DNA of 64,000 nt. Source: Flavobacterium sp. Lineage in GTDB: Bacteria; Bacteroidota; Bacteroidia; Flavobacteriales; Flavobacteriaceae. A model generated the notes under the pieces. The model was not told the DNA's origin. It saw only the letters and a program-made list of their open reading frames with translations, and did not search any database. The stretch covers positions 17,761 through 81,760 of the forward strand of contig NZ_JAPZSP010000025.1 of assembly GCF_027531705.1 (NCBI RefSeq), in the 5' to 3' direction. The translations under genes and the position numbers were made by a program. Each line of letters opens with the position of its first letter. Positions within the stretch are counted from its first letter, which is position 1. Below are positions 28,091 to 37,078 of the stretch, piece after piece.

Positions 28091-28510
28091 CTAATACTGA
28101 CTAATCAAATATTTTATCAAATCTGTTGTAGTTACAATTCCAACTAGTAAATCACCTTGGCAAACTGGCAACGCATGAAATTCATTTTTAGATAAAATCT
28201 CTGCCGTTTCTTTAATTGTCGTTTCAGGTGTTACTGTTATTAGTTTTTTTGCCATTACTTGCTCAACTGTAAACATATTGTAAACGGTTGCATCAACAAC
28301 TTCATCGTCATCATCGACAGCATCAACAAAAGAGATTCTTAGCAAATCTGTATAACTCAACATTCCTAATATAACATTTCCTTTTACAACTGGAATATGG
28401 CGAATATGATGCTTTTTAAAAAGCGTTTCAGCCTTTGTTAAATCATCATTCAAATTTAATTTAACAACATTTTGCGTCATTATAGTTGACACCGGAACAA
28501 CTGCTTTCAT
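28091..28510 (-). CDS. CBS-domain pair protein
   Basis: This 139-aa protein consists of two CBS motifs (VSTIMTQNVVKLN...HIRHIPVVKGNVILGMLSYTDL and EQVMAKKLITVTPET...FHALPVCQGDLLVGIVTTTDL). Such stand-alone pairs bind adenine nucleotides and act as regulators. It is preceded upstream by a plain AT-rich spacer. The partner is unknown. Confidence 0.93.
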   Translation of the reverse strand: MKAVVPVSTIMTQNVVKLNLNDDLTKAETLFKKHHIRHIPVVKGNVILGMLSYTDLLRISFVDAVDDDDEVVDATVYNMFTVEQVMAKKLITVTPETTIKETAEILSKNEFHALPVCQGDLLVGIVTTTDLIKYLISQY

Positions 28511-28610
28511 GATTTCAGTATTTTAACAATACACAAATTTAGTTTGCTTTTAAAACAAAAATCATGACTTATATCAATAATTAATTTGATTTTTTACGCT
28601 AATTTATACA

Positions 28611-28645
28611 CAAAAAAAAGAGTAAGATTTAGCCTTACTCTTTTT
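28611..28645 (-). terminator. Terminator of the choice-of-anchor L gene
   Basis: AAAAAGAGTAAG and CTTACTCTTTTT form a 12-bp stem around ATTTAGC. The minus strand ends in a T run, suiting the gene that stops at 28668. Confidence 0.85.
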
Positions 28646-28667
28646 GAAATTTTTATTTCTAGTAAAC

Positions 28668-30599
28668 TTATTGCTTAATTATTTTTAAAACTTTACTTGA
28701 TGTTTCAGAAGTTATTTTGACAATATAATTACCAGAAGTTAATGCTGTCAAATCTATTTTTTCTTCACTAGTATTTACTTTCTTTTCAAAAACCAATTGT
28801 CCTAACGTATTGAAAATAGCAATTGAATTAATATTTTCTTTAGCAGAAACAGTCATAAAATCGATAATTGGATTTGGACTTACACTAACATTTGACATTT
28901 CAAAAGCAGTAGATTTTAAAGAAGATATTTCTACACACGAACTCATTTCACTACATCCATCAAATGATGTAACAAGGACAGAATACAAACCATTTGATAT
29001 AGCTGTATAACTTTGGGAATTCGCTCCAATAATAGGTGTAGATGGAACTCCTCCACAAAGATACCATTGATAAGTAGCTCCATTCTGATTTGCTGTTATT
29101 GTATTACCATTTAGAGTTGTTGAATTATCAGTTGAGTAAACATAAACCATAAAAAAAGTTTGATTACTACAGTTTCCATTACTTGCATATACATAAATAA
29201 GTTGATTACTCGTAATTGCAGTTCCAGCTGGAATTTGCACACCTGTTCCATTTGGACCAGTATAGTATTCGCCCACTAGTAATACAGGCAACACAAAAAA
29301 TGTACACGTAGCAATATCGCCAGATGAATACAAAACTGGTGCTTGATTAATACTCACAACCACAGGTTCAACATCAAAACCACAACTATTACTGCTTTTT
29401 ACATAATAAGTACCACTTTGAGCGATTGACGATGGATTAACTAATGGTGTTGTACATGCTGCATTAGTCCAATAAGTGATTATTCCTTCCGCATCACTTT
29501 CAATGACAACATTTGGCGAAGTGATGTCAACCGTTTGTGGAGAACAAACTGACGGAGGATTTATAATTAATAATTGAGGAGCAACATTATATTCAACAAT
29601 TATAGAATCTAAGCTTACTAAAGTTGTTGCTATATTGGTGTAAATCACTTCATAAGTTCCAGGCTGCGTTACGACTAATGAAGAATTAGTTTGACTTGGA
29701 ATTACAACACCATCTTTTTTCCATAAGAAAGTATAATTTGAAGTACTCAAACCTGTTGTAAGCGTTACGCTGTTTCCTTGACAAACTGCTGTATTATTTG
29801 CTATTGTTAAATCAGCACCTAAAATATTGGTATCTAGCAAAGAAGATTTCATAAAAATAGCAGAATCAAATAAAGAGTCTTGCCAATCACCAATTACAAT
29901 TTTGAGTTTATATGTATCTCCTATTACAAGATTTGATGAAGCATTTAGCAATACAGTACGACCATTAAAACAAGTTCCGCTCAAGGAAGAATTATTGGAC
30001 GCATCATAGGCTCCAAAATATTGAGCATTAACCGAAGGACAACCGCTATTGTAAACGTTGCTTCTAATTGTATTTACTGAAACGGGAGTTGTAGTTTGTG
30101 GAACAACAGCAATATTGGTAGTCACACCAGTTGTTAAATTAGTTAACAAAAAAGCCACTTTATCGGAAAATCCACATTGATATGCACCATACTCTTCGGA
30201 TGCAAAAACATAATCCATACTTAAACTTGACGTTGCTGCCACAAAATTAAAGGATAGAAAAGACGCATCTTGTATAAAACCTGTTGAACCTGATGCATTT
30301 GAAAAAGCTTGCAAATCTGAATCACTAACACCACTTCCTGTAGTTGACATTGTAGATGTACCCGAAATAGAATTTGAATTTCCACCACAAATAACAATTC
30401 CGCTAGAAAGTGGAAAGGCAGGATTTGTATTTTGAAAAGAACCTAGTCCATTGCCAGAACTTCTACTAATATTTGAGGCAGTTCCATTAAAAATAGTGTT
30501 TACAAGTGTCGTTGCGCTTGTTGTTGTATTTACTGTAATTGCTTGCGAGTAACCTGCAAAAACAGTTAGTGTAAGTAATCCTAAAATAATTTTTTTCAT
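28668..30599 (-). CDS. Choice-of-anchor L domain protein with T9SS type A sorting domain
   Basis: This 643-aa secreted protein has a signal peptide (ending AGYSQA). A choice-of-anchor L domain covers about 22-260, with SSGIVICGG, YVFASEEYG, DKVAFLLTN and YKLKIVIGDWQDSLFDSAIF. Then come Ig/PKD-like repeats (about 260-560), and the C-terminal T9SS domain is VSVSPNPIIDFMTVS...LVFEKKV...LTSGNYIVKI. It is probably a surface adhesin. The tRNA-Arg gene lies just upstream. Confidence 0.88.
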   Translation of the reverse strand: MKKIILGLLTLTVFAGYSQAITVNTTTSATTLVNTIFNGTASNISRSSGNGLGSFQNTNPAFPLSSGIVICGGNSNSISGTSTMSTTGSGVSDSDLQAFSNASGSTGFIQDASFLSFNFVAATSSLSMDYVFASEEYGAYQCGFSDKVAFLLTNLTTGVTTNIAVVPQTTTPVSVNTIRSNVYNSGCPSVNAQYFGAYDASNNSSLSGTCFNGRTVLLNASSNLVIGDTYKLKIVIGDWQDSLFDSAIFMKSSLLDTNILGADLTIANNTAVCQGNSVTLTTGLSTSNYTFLWKKDGVVIPSQTNSSLVVTQPGTYEVIYTNIATTLVSLDSIIVEYNVAPQLLIINPPSVCSPQTVDITSPNVVIESDAEGIITYWTNAACTTPLVNPSSIAQSGTYYVKSSNSCGFDVEPVVVSINQAPVLYSSGDIATCTFFVLPVLLVGEYYTGPNGTGVQIPAGTAITSNQLIYVYASNGNCSNQTFFMVYVYSTDNSTTLNGNTITANQNGATYQWYLCGGVPSTPIIGANSQSYTAISNGLYSVLVTSFDGCSEMSSCVEISSLKSTAFEMSNVSVSPNPIIDFMTVSAKENINSIAIFNTLGQLVFEKKVNTSEEKIDLTALTSGNYIVKITSETSSKVLKIIKQ

Positions 30600-30621
30600 G
30601 TTTCTTTATTTTATTTAATTG

Positions 30622-30695
30622 TGACCGCGGAAGGATTCGAACCCTCAACCCTCAGAGCCGAAATCTGATATTCTATCCAGTTGAACTACGCAGCC
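30622..30695 (-). tRNA. tRNA-Arg (anticodon TCG)
   Basis: The minus strand folds as a cloverleaf of 74 nt: acceptor GGCTGCG with CGCGGTC, anticodon stem TCAGA/TCTGA with loop TTTCGGC, and T arm GAGGG-TTCGAAT-CCTTC. The anticodon TCG reads CGA and related Arg codons. The terminal CCA is not encoded. Confidence 0.93.
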
Positions 30696-30701
30696 AAATA
30701 A

Positions 30702-30766
30702 GAGTAAAGAATATAGAGAATAGAATAAAGACTTAGTCTATTCTCTATATTCTATTTTCTTTACTC
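30702..30766. repeat. Long imperfect hairpin between tRNA-Arg and the YqeY gene
   Basis: The ends AGAGTAAAG and CTTTACTCT pair, and inside them TATAGAGAATAG pairs with CTATTCTCTATA, offset by an asymmetric bulge. It fills the spacer and may end YqeY-gene transcripts on the minus strand. Confidence 0.6.
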
Positions 30767-30771
30767 TAAAA

Positions 30772-31221
30772 TTATACTAAAAGTTTTTTCACTATTGCCG
30801 AAATTGTTTTGCCTTCTGCTTGACCACCTATTTGCGCTGATGCTAATCCCATCACTTTTCCCATTGAAGCTATGCCTGATGCGCCTGTTTCGGAAATGAT
30901 TTTGGAAACAATTGCTTCAACTTCAGCTTCTGAAAGTTGGGCTGGAAGGAATTTTTCGATTACAGCGATTTGTGCTAATTCTGGTTCGGCTAAGTCTGGA
31001 CGGTTTTGAGCTGTAAAAATTTCGAAGCTATCTTTTCTCATTTTTACTAATCGTTGTAAAATCTTGATTTCATCTGCTTCTGAAATTTCTTCTTTGCTTC
31101 CCGATGCTGTTTGTGCCAATAGTAACTCCGATTTGATTGCTCTTAATGCTTCTAATGCTATGGTGTCTTTTGAACGCATGGCATCTTTCATTACTTCCAT
31201 TATTTTTGCTGATAAACTCAT
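30772..31221 (-). CDS. GatB/YqeY domain protein
   Basis: This 149-aa protein has the YqeY pattern MSLSAKIMEVMKDAMRSKD..LEALRAIKSEL, ILQRLVKMRKDS and the tail MGKVMGLASAQIGGQAEGKTISAIVK. It resembles the tRNA-binding tail of GatB, but its role as a stand-alone protein is not established. It lies downstream of ftsZ, separated by a repeat element and a terminator. Confidence 0.92.
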   Translation of the reverse strand: MSLSAKIMEVMKDAMRSKDTIALEALRAIKSELLLAQTASGSKEEISEADEIKILQRLVKMRKDSFEIFTAQNRPDLAEPELAQIAVIEKFLPAQLSEAEVEAIVSKIISETGASGIASMGKVMGLASAQIGGQAEGKTISAIVKKLLV

Positions 31222-31263
31222 TTTTATATTAAATTTTAGATTTTGTACTTATAATTTGCTAAT

Positions 31264-31440
31264 TAGCCCTGATTACTTCACATATTTTTTATTTCCATTG
31301 GAGTTCAGTGAACTTCGTTTGGAGCAAGTATCCTTTTTTTTTAATAGAAAAGCACCTCGACTGCGCTCGGCGTGACAAAAAAAAGATACTGCGGAAAGCA
31401 GGAAAATGGATTGTCGAAAAAGCCCAAACCACTCGCTCAT
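31264..31440. repeat. TAGCCC-GAT structured element, copy 2
   Basis: Of the 342-nt gap 31222-31563, most is this element. It begins TAGCCCTGATT, has an inverted pair GTATCCTTTTTTTT / AAAAAAAAGATAC enclosing the insert CTCGACTGCGCTCGGCGTGAC, then GCGGAAAGCAGGA, and ends AAGCCCAAACCACTCGCTC, nearly identical to the end of copy 1. Confidence 0.65.
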
Positions 31441-31498
31441 AAGCTTTGCAAATTTAGTGAAATTTTTATTAATAATTTGGAGATTGCTTTGACCCTAA

Positions 31499-31540
31499 CA
31501 AAAACAAATAACCCGAAAATTCAGAAGAAAATTCGGGTTA
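31499..31540 (-). terminator. Terminator of ftsZ
   Basis: TAACCCGAA (31509-31517) pairs with TTCGGGTTA (31532-31540), with a partly paired inner stem. The minus strand continues into TTTGTTTTTG. Confidence 0.7.
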
Positions 31541-31563
31541 CTTAGGTTTGGGATGTTTAGTTC

Positions 31564-33465
31564 TTAGTCTACATTATCGTGTAGAAAAGAATTATTAGAA
31601 CGCAATTGAACATCGTCATTACTGTCTGTTCCCAACGACATGCGTGAATTGTTATTTAACGCTTGATTGGTAGTGATATCAATACCTGAGCGTTTGTAAG
31701 CTGGTTCTTTTTCAAATTCTTCAATACGTGATGGATTGTTGTGGAATTTGTAATTGAACTCTTTTAATTTACGTCTTCTTTCTTCGGCACGGAATCGCAA
31801 TGTTTCTTCGATTGACATTTCCATTGGCGAAATTGATTCATACGTTGGAGCAACCGGATTTGTTTCTACTTGCTTCATTGTGATATTTAGCTCTTCATTA
31901 ACTGGTTCTTCAACAACCGCAACAGGTTTTGAGCCAATTAAATCTGATTCCATTTCCATATACTCTTCTAACGAATATTTGATTATTCCGTTTTCTTGTA
32001 CTTCGGTAACTGGAACAAATTCGATTGCTTCTTTTACATCAATGTTTTTTGCTTCAGGCGATAAATCGAATACAATTTTGTTTTCTTCAACTGGTTTAGT
32101 TTCGCTTATTGGCAAATCGAAAGAGAAAGCAACTTGTTCCACTTCTTTGTAATCAACAACAGGAATATCATTGATTTCGACAGCTGGTTTAGTAAAAGTA
32201 AAATCGATTTCTTTTACAGGCGAAACGATTTCAAAGTCAACATCGATATTTCTAATTAAATCGGTTATAAAAACCAATTCGTTTTCTGAAATTACAGGTT
32301 GTGGCGCTTCTACAACGTCTTCAACTAGTTCGAAAACTACTTTTTCTTCAACAACTACATTTTCAACAACTGGAGTTGCAGCAACAAAGTTGGTAGCGAT
32401 TAAATCTCTTTCAATTTTTTGATTATCTTCAAGAGCATGAATGATTTTTTTTGGTTCTGTGTTTACAATTTCGCTTTGTTGTTCTGGATTAAAACCTGTA
32501 GCGATAATGGTAACAGCGATAGAATCTCCAAGTGTTTCGTCTTCACCAACACCCATAATAATATTAGCATTGAAACCAGCTTCGGCTTGGATATGATCAT
32601 TGATTTCTCCAATTTCGTCAATTGTGATTTCATTAGTTCCAGAAACGATAAGCAACAATACGTTTTTGGCGCCTGAAATTTTATTATCATTCAACAATGG
32701 CGAATCTAAAGCAGCGATAATTGCTTCTTTAGCTCTGTTTTCACCGATAGCTGTTGCCGATCCCATAATAGCAGTTCCACTATTTGACAATACGGTTTTA
32801 GCATCTTTTAAGTCGATATTTTGCGTGTAGTGATGCGTAATAACTTCTGCAATTCCACGAGAAGCAGTAGCTAAAACTTCATCAGCTTTAGAAAAACCCG
32901 CTTTGAAACCAAGATTTCCATAAACTTCTCTAAGCTTGTTATTATTGATAACAATTAATGAGTCAACTTGTTTTCTTAAACGTTCAACACCCGCTAATGC
33001 TTGTTCTTGACGTGCTTTTCCTTCAAATTGAAACGGAATTGTTACGATACCAACGGTAAGAATATCTCTTTCCTTAGCCAATTGAGCGATTACTGGTGCA
33101 GCACCAGTTCCCGTTCCACCACCCATTCCTGCGGTGATAAAGACCATTTTGGTATTGCTATCCAACATTTTTTCGATATCAGCAACACTTTCAATTGCTG
33201 ATTGTTGCCCAACTTCAGGATTAGCACCAGCTCCAAGACCTTCAGTAAGGTTTACACCTAATTGAATTTTGTTAGGAACAGGACTATTATCAAGAGCCTG
33301 AGCATCGGTATTACAAACGATGAAATCTACACCTTTGATACCTTGTTTAAACATGTGGTTTATTGCGTTACTACCGCCGCCACCTACACCGATTACTTTA
33401 ATAACATTTGATTGATTTTTTGGTAAATCAAATGTAATGTTTCCAAAATCTGAGTTGCTTGTCAT
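31564..33465 (-). CDS. ftsZ: Cell division protein FtsZ with long linker
   Basis: This tubulin-like GTPase forms the division ring. The GTPase domain (about 18-335) has GVGGGGSNAINHM and the signature GGGTGTGAAP (116-125). At 633 aa it is much longer than the usual 380-400. The extra length is an acidic, Val/Glu/Pro-rich linker (about 345-560) and a conserved-looking C-terminal end (NNSFLHDNVD) that differs from the usual FtsZ tail. It is the last gene of the dcw cluster. Confidence 0.98.
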   Translation of the reverse strand: MTSNSDFGNITFDLPKNQSNVIKVIGVGGGGSNAINHMFKQGIKGVDFIVCNTDAQALDNSPVPNKIQLGVNLTEGLGAGANPEVGQQSAIESVADIEKMLDSNTKMVFITAGMGGGTGTGAAPVIAQLAKERDILTVGIVTIPFQFEGKARQEQALAGVERLRKQVDSLIVINNNKLREVYGNLGFKAGFSKADEVLATASRGIAEVITHHYTQNIDLKDAKTVLSNSGTAIMGSATAIGENRAKEAIIAALDSPLLNDNKISGAKNVLLLIVSGTNEITIDEIGEINDHIQAEAGFNANIIMGVGEDETLGDSIAVTIIATGFNPEQQSEIVNTEPKKIIHALEDNQKIERDLIATNFVAATPVVENVVVEEKVVFELVEDVVEAPQPVISENELVFITDLIRNIDVDFEIVSPVKEIDFTFTKPAVEINDIPVVDYKEVEQVAFSFDLPISETKPVEENKIVFDLSPEAKNIDVKEAIEFVPVTEVQENGIIKYSLEEYMEMESDLIGSKPVAVVEEPVNEELNITMKQVETNPVAPTYESISPMEMSIEETLRFRAEERRRKLKEFNYKFHNNPSRIEEFEKEPAYKRSGIDITTNQALNNNSRMSLGTDSNDDVQLRSNNSFLHDNVD

Positions 33466-33540
33466 ACTTTTTGGTTTTTGTCTTTCGTCTATTTTTTGTA
33501 AAACATCGAAAGGATATTAATTATGCTATTACTATTTTCT

Positions 33541-34923
33541 TTATTCTGCGTTATCTAAGAAGTCTTTTATCTTATCTACATATTTATCAAAAAAAGATCT
33601 TCTTATTTTGGTTTCAGTAGATTCTACTTCAACTTTTTGTTCCACTTTTTGTTCCACTTTTTCAACTTCTGGCTCAACTTCTTGAACTGGTTCTATTACT
33701 TTTTCTCTTTGAAAAGAAACTTTTTCTGGAACTGCTTTTTCAAATCTAACCGCGCTTTGCGTTTGGTTTTCGATGCTATTCATCATTAATCCAACAGCAG
33801 TGGCGTATAATGGACTTGAAAGTTCTTCGCTTGAATTTCCTGCCAAATGCTCGTTAGGATAACCAATTCTTGTATCCATTCCGGTGATGTATTCAACCAA
33901 TTGTTTGATGTGTTGCAATTGTGCTCCACCACCTGTTAATACAATACCTGCAATTAGCTTTTTTCTTGGATCTTCGTGTCCGTAAAGTTTGATTTCTGTA
34001 AAAACTTGTTCAATAATTTCCACTACACGAGCATGAATTATTTTGGATAAATTTTTAAGCGAAATTTCTTTTGGTTCACGACCTCTTAATCCTGGTATAG
34101 AAACAATTTCATTGTCTTTGTTTTCGCCTGGCCATGCCGAACCGAATTTCACTTTCAACAATTCTGCTTGTTTTTCTATAATAGAACAACCTTCTTTGAT
34201 ATCTTCGGTAATCACATTTCCTCCAAAAGGAATTACTGCTGTGTGACGAATGATTCCGTCTTTAAAAATCGCTAAATCTGTTGTTCCACCACCAATATCT
34301 ATTAAAGCAACACCTGCTTCTTTTTCTTCTTGACTCAAAACCGCATCTGATGACGCTAATGGTTCTAATGTTAGTCCTGATAATTCAATTCCAGAACTTT
34401 GAACACAACGTCCAACATTACGAATAGATGAAGCTTGTCCTACTACTACGTGAAAACTGCTTTCTAATCTTCCACCGTACATTCCTATTGGTTCTTTTAT
34501 ATCCGATTGCCCATCGATTTTGAATTCTTGTGGCAAAACGTGTATAATTTCTTCACCTGGAAGCATGGCTAATTTATGTACTTGATTAATCAACAAATCG
34601 ATATCTTTTCCACCGATTACTTCTTCAGGATTACTTCGACTTATATAATCACTGTGTTGAATACTACGAATATGCTGACCAGCAATTCCAACTACAACAT
34701 CTTTAATTTGATAACCTGAATTTTCTTCTGCCTCCAGAATTGCTTGCTGTATAGATTGAATCGTTTGTGTAATATTATTTACAACACCACGAGCCACTCC
34801 AAGACTTTTGGATTTTCCAACGCCTAGAATTTCCAATTTACCGTATTCGTTTTTTTTACCAATCATGGCAACGATTTTGGTAGTTCCTATATCTAGTCCA
34901 ACTGCAATTGTTTCTTTTTCCAT
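33541..34923 (-). CDS. ftsA: Cell division protein FtsA
   Basis: This 460-aa actin-like protein anchors FtsZ to the membrane. It has the phosphate-binding VGLDIGTTKIVAMIG (about 7-21), IDIGGGTTDLAIF (about 208-220) and VLTGGGAQL. The C-terminus has a Glu/Val-rich insert (VEQKVEQKVEVES) before a terminal amphipathic helix (SFFDKYVDKIKDFL) that should bind the membrane. It is 75 nt upstream of ftsZ and 6 nt after ftsQ. Confidence 0.97.
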   Translation of the reverse strand: MEKETIAVGLDIGTTKIVAMIGKKNEYGKLEILGVGKSKSLGVARGVVNNITQTIQSIQQAILEAEENSGYQIKDVVVGIAGQHIRSIQHSDYISRSNPEEVIGGKDIDLLINQVHKLAMLPGEEIIHVLPQEFKIDGQSDIKEPIGMYGGRLESSFHVVVGQASSIRNVGRCVQSSGIELSGLTLEPLASSDAVLSQEEKEAGVALIDIGGGTTDLAIFKDGIIRHTAVIPFGGNVITEDIKEGCSIIEKQAELLKVKFGSAWPGENKDNEIVSIPGLRGREPKEISLKNLSKIIHARVVEIIEQVFTEIKLYGHEDPRKKLIAGIVLTGGGAQLQHIKQLVEYITGMDTRIGYPNEHLAGNSSEELSSPLYATAVGLMMNSIENQTQSAVRFEKAVPEKVSFQREKVIEPVQEVEPEVEKVEQKVEQKVEVESTETKIRRSFFDKYVDKIKDFLDNAE

Positions 34924-34929
34924 ATTCTA

Positions 34930-35655
34930 TTATTTTGTGCAAACTACTTGTTGCGTAAAAATCAGATTTATGTTTTTGTATTTACTAATCGAATTGTCGG
35001 CTGTTGTCTTTTGAAAAAAAGCTTTATAATTATTAAACTTTGTTTCCATATTTTGTGCTTTTCCAAATTCAATTACAAAATCATAACTTCTATTTTGCAT
35101 TCTTATACTTCCGTTAGGATAAATTTGTATCCCAATTATATTTTTTTTTAAAAAATCGTCGTCGTACACAAATTGCAATAACTTGTGAAAATCGTCTTTA
35201 AATTCTTTGTTAATTTCCCCCGAAACAATTGGAACACGAGCTGTAAACTTATCCGACAAAGGCATTTTATTTCCTTGGTAGTCAATATAAAACGAGCCTT
35301 CCTCATTAAACACTCTCGCAATAGGATTTTTTTGTTTAACCTTTGCTTTAAGCACACCATCTATACTCAGATAAACCTCTGATTTTTCGATCATAGGATT
35401 ACTGTTCACAGATTTTTCCAATTTGTTCAAATTTACTTCGACTTTTTTGATGCTTTTTACATCTGTATTATTTTCTATTAACAATTTATTAACCGTTTCT
35501 TGCTCGATAAAAGCACCGTTTTCATCGACAAAAACCACTTCGGATTTGGTCAAATTTCGATTGCTATTTCTGTATGACGTAAAAGCATACAAAAACACCA
35601 TTACTCCAAGAAGTAACACGATTCTAACATTTGTCCAATTAAAGTGCTTTTTCAT
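34930..35655 (-). CDS. ftsQ: Cell division protein FtsQ/DivIB
   Basis: This 241-aa protein has a short cytoplasmic start, one membrane helix (about 9-26, IVLLLGVMVFLYAF) and a POTRA-like periplasmic domain (about 35-110, VNLNKLEKSVNSNPMIEKSEVY). It links FtsL and the septal synthase in the divisome. Its start overlaps the murC stop by 4 nt. Confidence 0.9.
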   Translation of the reverse strand: MKKHFNWTNVRIVLLLGVMVFLYAFTSYRNSNRNLTKSEVVFVDENGAFIEQETVNKLLIENNTDVKSIKKVEVNLNKLEKSVNSNPMIEKSEVYLSIDGVLKAKVKQKNPIARVFNEEGSFYIDYQGNKMPLSDKFTARVPIVSGEINKEFKDDFHKLLQFVYDDDFLKKNIIGIQIYPNGSIRMQNRSYDFVIEFGKAQNMETKFNNYKAFFQKTTADNSISKYKNINLIFTQQVVCTK

Positions 35656-36992
35656 GACAATGCTTTTTTAATTGACGGTACTAACTCACCAATATCGCCT
35701 GCTCCAATAGTTACAATTACCGTTGCATCATTTTTTAAAATGGCTGGAATTAAATCTTCTTTAGAGATTAAACATTTGTTAACGTTTTCTATTTTAGAAA
35801 GCAACCAAGTTGATGTTATTCCTTCCATTGGCAGTTCGCGTGCTGGATAAATATCTAACAACAAAATTTCGTCGAATTGACTAAGACTTTTGGCAAAGTC
35901 ATCAGCAAAATCTTTAGTTCTACTAAACAAATGCGGTTGAAAAATAGCCAAGACTTTTTGGTTTGGATACAATTCACGCACCGCTTGATGCACAGCATTT
36001 ATTTCGGTTGGATGATGTGCATAATCATCAATATAAACGAGATTTTCTGATTTTATTTGATACGAAAATCTACGTTGAACTCCTTTAAATGATGCTAAAG
36101 CTTTAGCAATGGATTCGGTTGGGGAACCGTACGTTTTAGCCATCGCTAAAGCCATTAAAGCATTCATTAAATTATGATGTCCAGGCAAACCGAACGAAAT
36201 ATCTTTGATAGTTTCTGATGGTGTTTGCACATCAAAAACATAACTACTATTTTCAATTCTGATATTGAAAGCTTTGAAAGTTGCTTCTTCATTTATGGCT
36301 ATTGTCAAACCTTCAAGCGGCAATCCTTTTGGAACAAACAATTTGGTTTTATCAACTACTTTATCGGCAAATTCTCTAAAAGAATCTTCAATTGCATTTT
36401 TATCTCCATAAATATCTAAATGATCCGCATCCATAGAAGTTACACAAGCGATATTTGGATGCAAATGCAAGAACGAACGATCAAATTCATCTGCTTCGAC
36501 AACCGTGATAGTTTTTCCGCTTCCAATCAAATTAGAATGGTAATTTTCTACAATTCCACCTAAAAACGCCGTTACATCTTCACCACTTTCATATAAAATA
36601 TGCCCAAGAATACTAGATGTTGTAGTTTTACCATGAGTTCCGGCTACTGCAAAACAGAAAGTGTCTTTGGTTATGATACCTAGAACTTCCGCACGTTTTT
36701 TTATAGTAAATTCTCTTTCGATAAAATAATTCCATTCCGAATGCGATGATGGAACAGCTGGAGTTACAATCACCAATGTGTTTTCTGGATAATAATCGGT
36801 TGGAATTAAACTGATTTTATCTTCAAAATGAATTTCCATTCCGCCAGCGATTAGCTCGTTGGTTAGCATGGTTGGTGTTTTGTCGTAACCCGAAACATTT
36901 TTTCCAATGTTTTGAAAATAACGAGCCAGAGCACTCATTCCGATGCCTCCAATTCCGATGAAATAGACGTTATGTATTTGGTTTAAATTCAT
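35652..36992 (-). CDS. murC: UDP-N-acetylmuramate--L-alanine ligase
   Basis: This ligase adds L-Ala to UDP-MurNAc. From ATG 36992 it is 446 aa, beginning MNLNQIHNVYFIGIGGIGMSA. The ATP loop GTHGKTTTSS (about 120) and the DDYAHHPTEI motif are present. The track start at 37004 adds four residues. A 6-nt repeat tract fills the spacer before it. Confidence 0.97.
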   Translation of the reverse strand: MNLNQIHNVYFIGIGGIGMSALARYFQNIGKNVSGYDKTPTMLTNELIAGGMEIHFEDKISLIPTDYYPENTLVIVTPAVPSSHSEWNYFIEREFTIKKRAEVLGIITKDTFCFAVAGTHGKTTTSSILGHILYESGEDVTAFLGGIVENYHSNLIGSGKTITVVEADEFDRSFLHLHPNIACVTSMDADHLDIYGDKNAIEDSFREFADKVVDKTKLFVPKGLPLEGLTIAINEEATFKAFNIRIENSSYVFDVQTPSETIKDISFGLPGHHNLMNALMALAMAKTYGSPTESIAKALASFKGVQRRFSYQIKSENLVYIDDYAHHPTEINAVHQAVRELYPNQKVLAIFQPHLFSRTKDFADDFAKSLSQFDEILLLDIYPARELPMEGITSTWLLSKIENVNKCLISKEDLIPAILKNDATVIVTIGAGDIGELVPSIKKALS

Positions 36993-37000
36993 TTTAAATT

Positions 37001-37078
37001 TCAAAATTCAACTTCAATATCAATTTCAAACTTTACTATTGAAATTGTCATTGCCATTGCTATTGTTATTGTTATTGT
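37001..37078 (+). repeat. 6-nt phased tract in the murG-murC spacer
   Basis: After one TCAA at 37001, units keep exact 6-nt register from 37008: three TCAANN-type units and a fourth (TCAACT, TCAATA, TCAATT, TCAAAC), then TTTACT, then seven ATTG-headed units. The switch from CAAT to ATTG also makes a small hairpin. The last units overlap the final murG codons. Confidence 0.85.
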
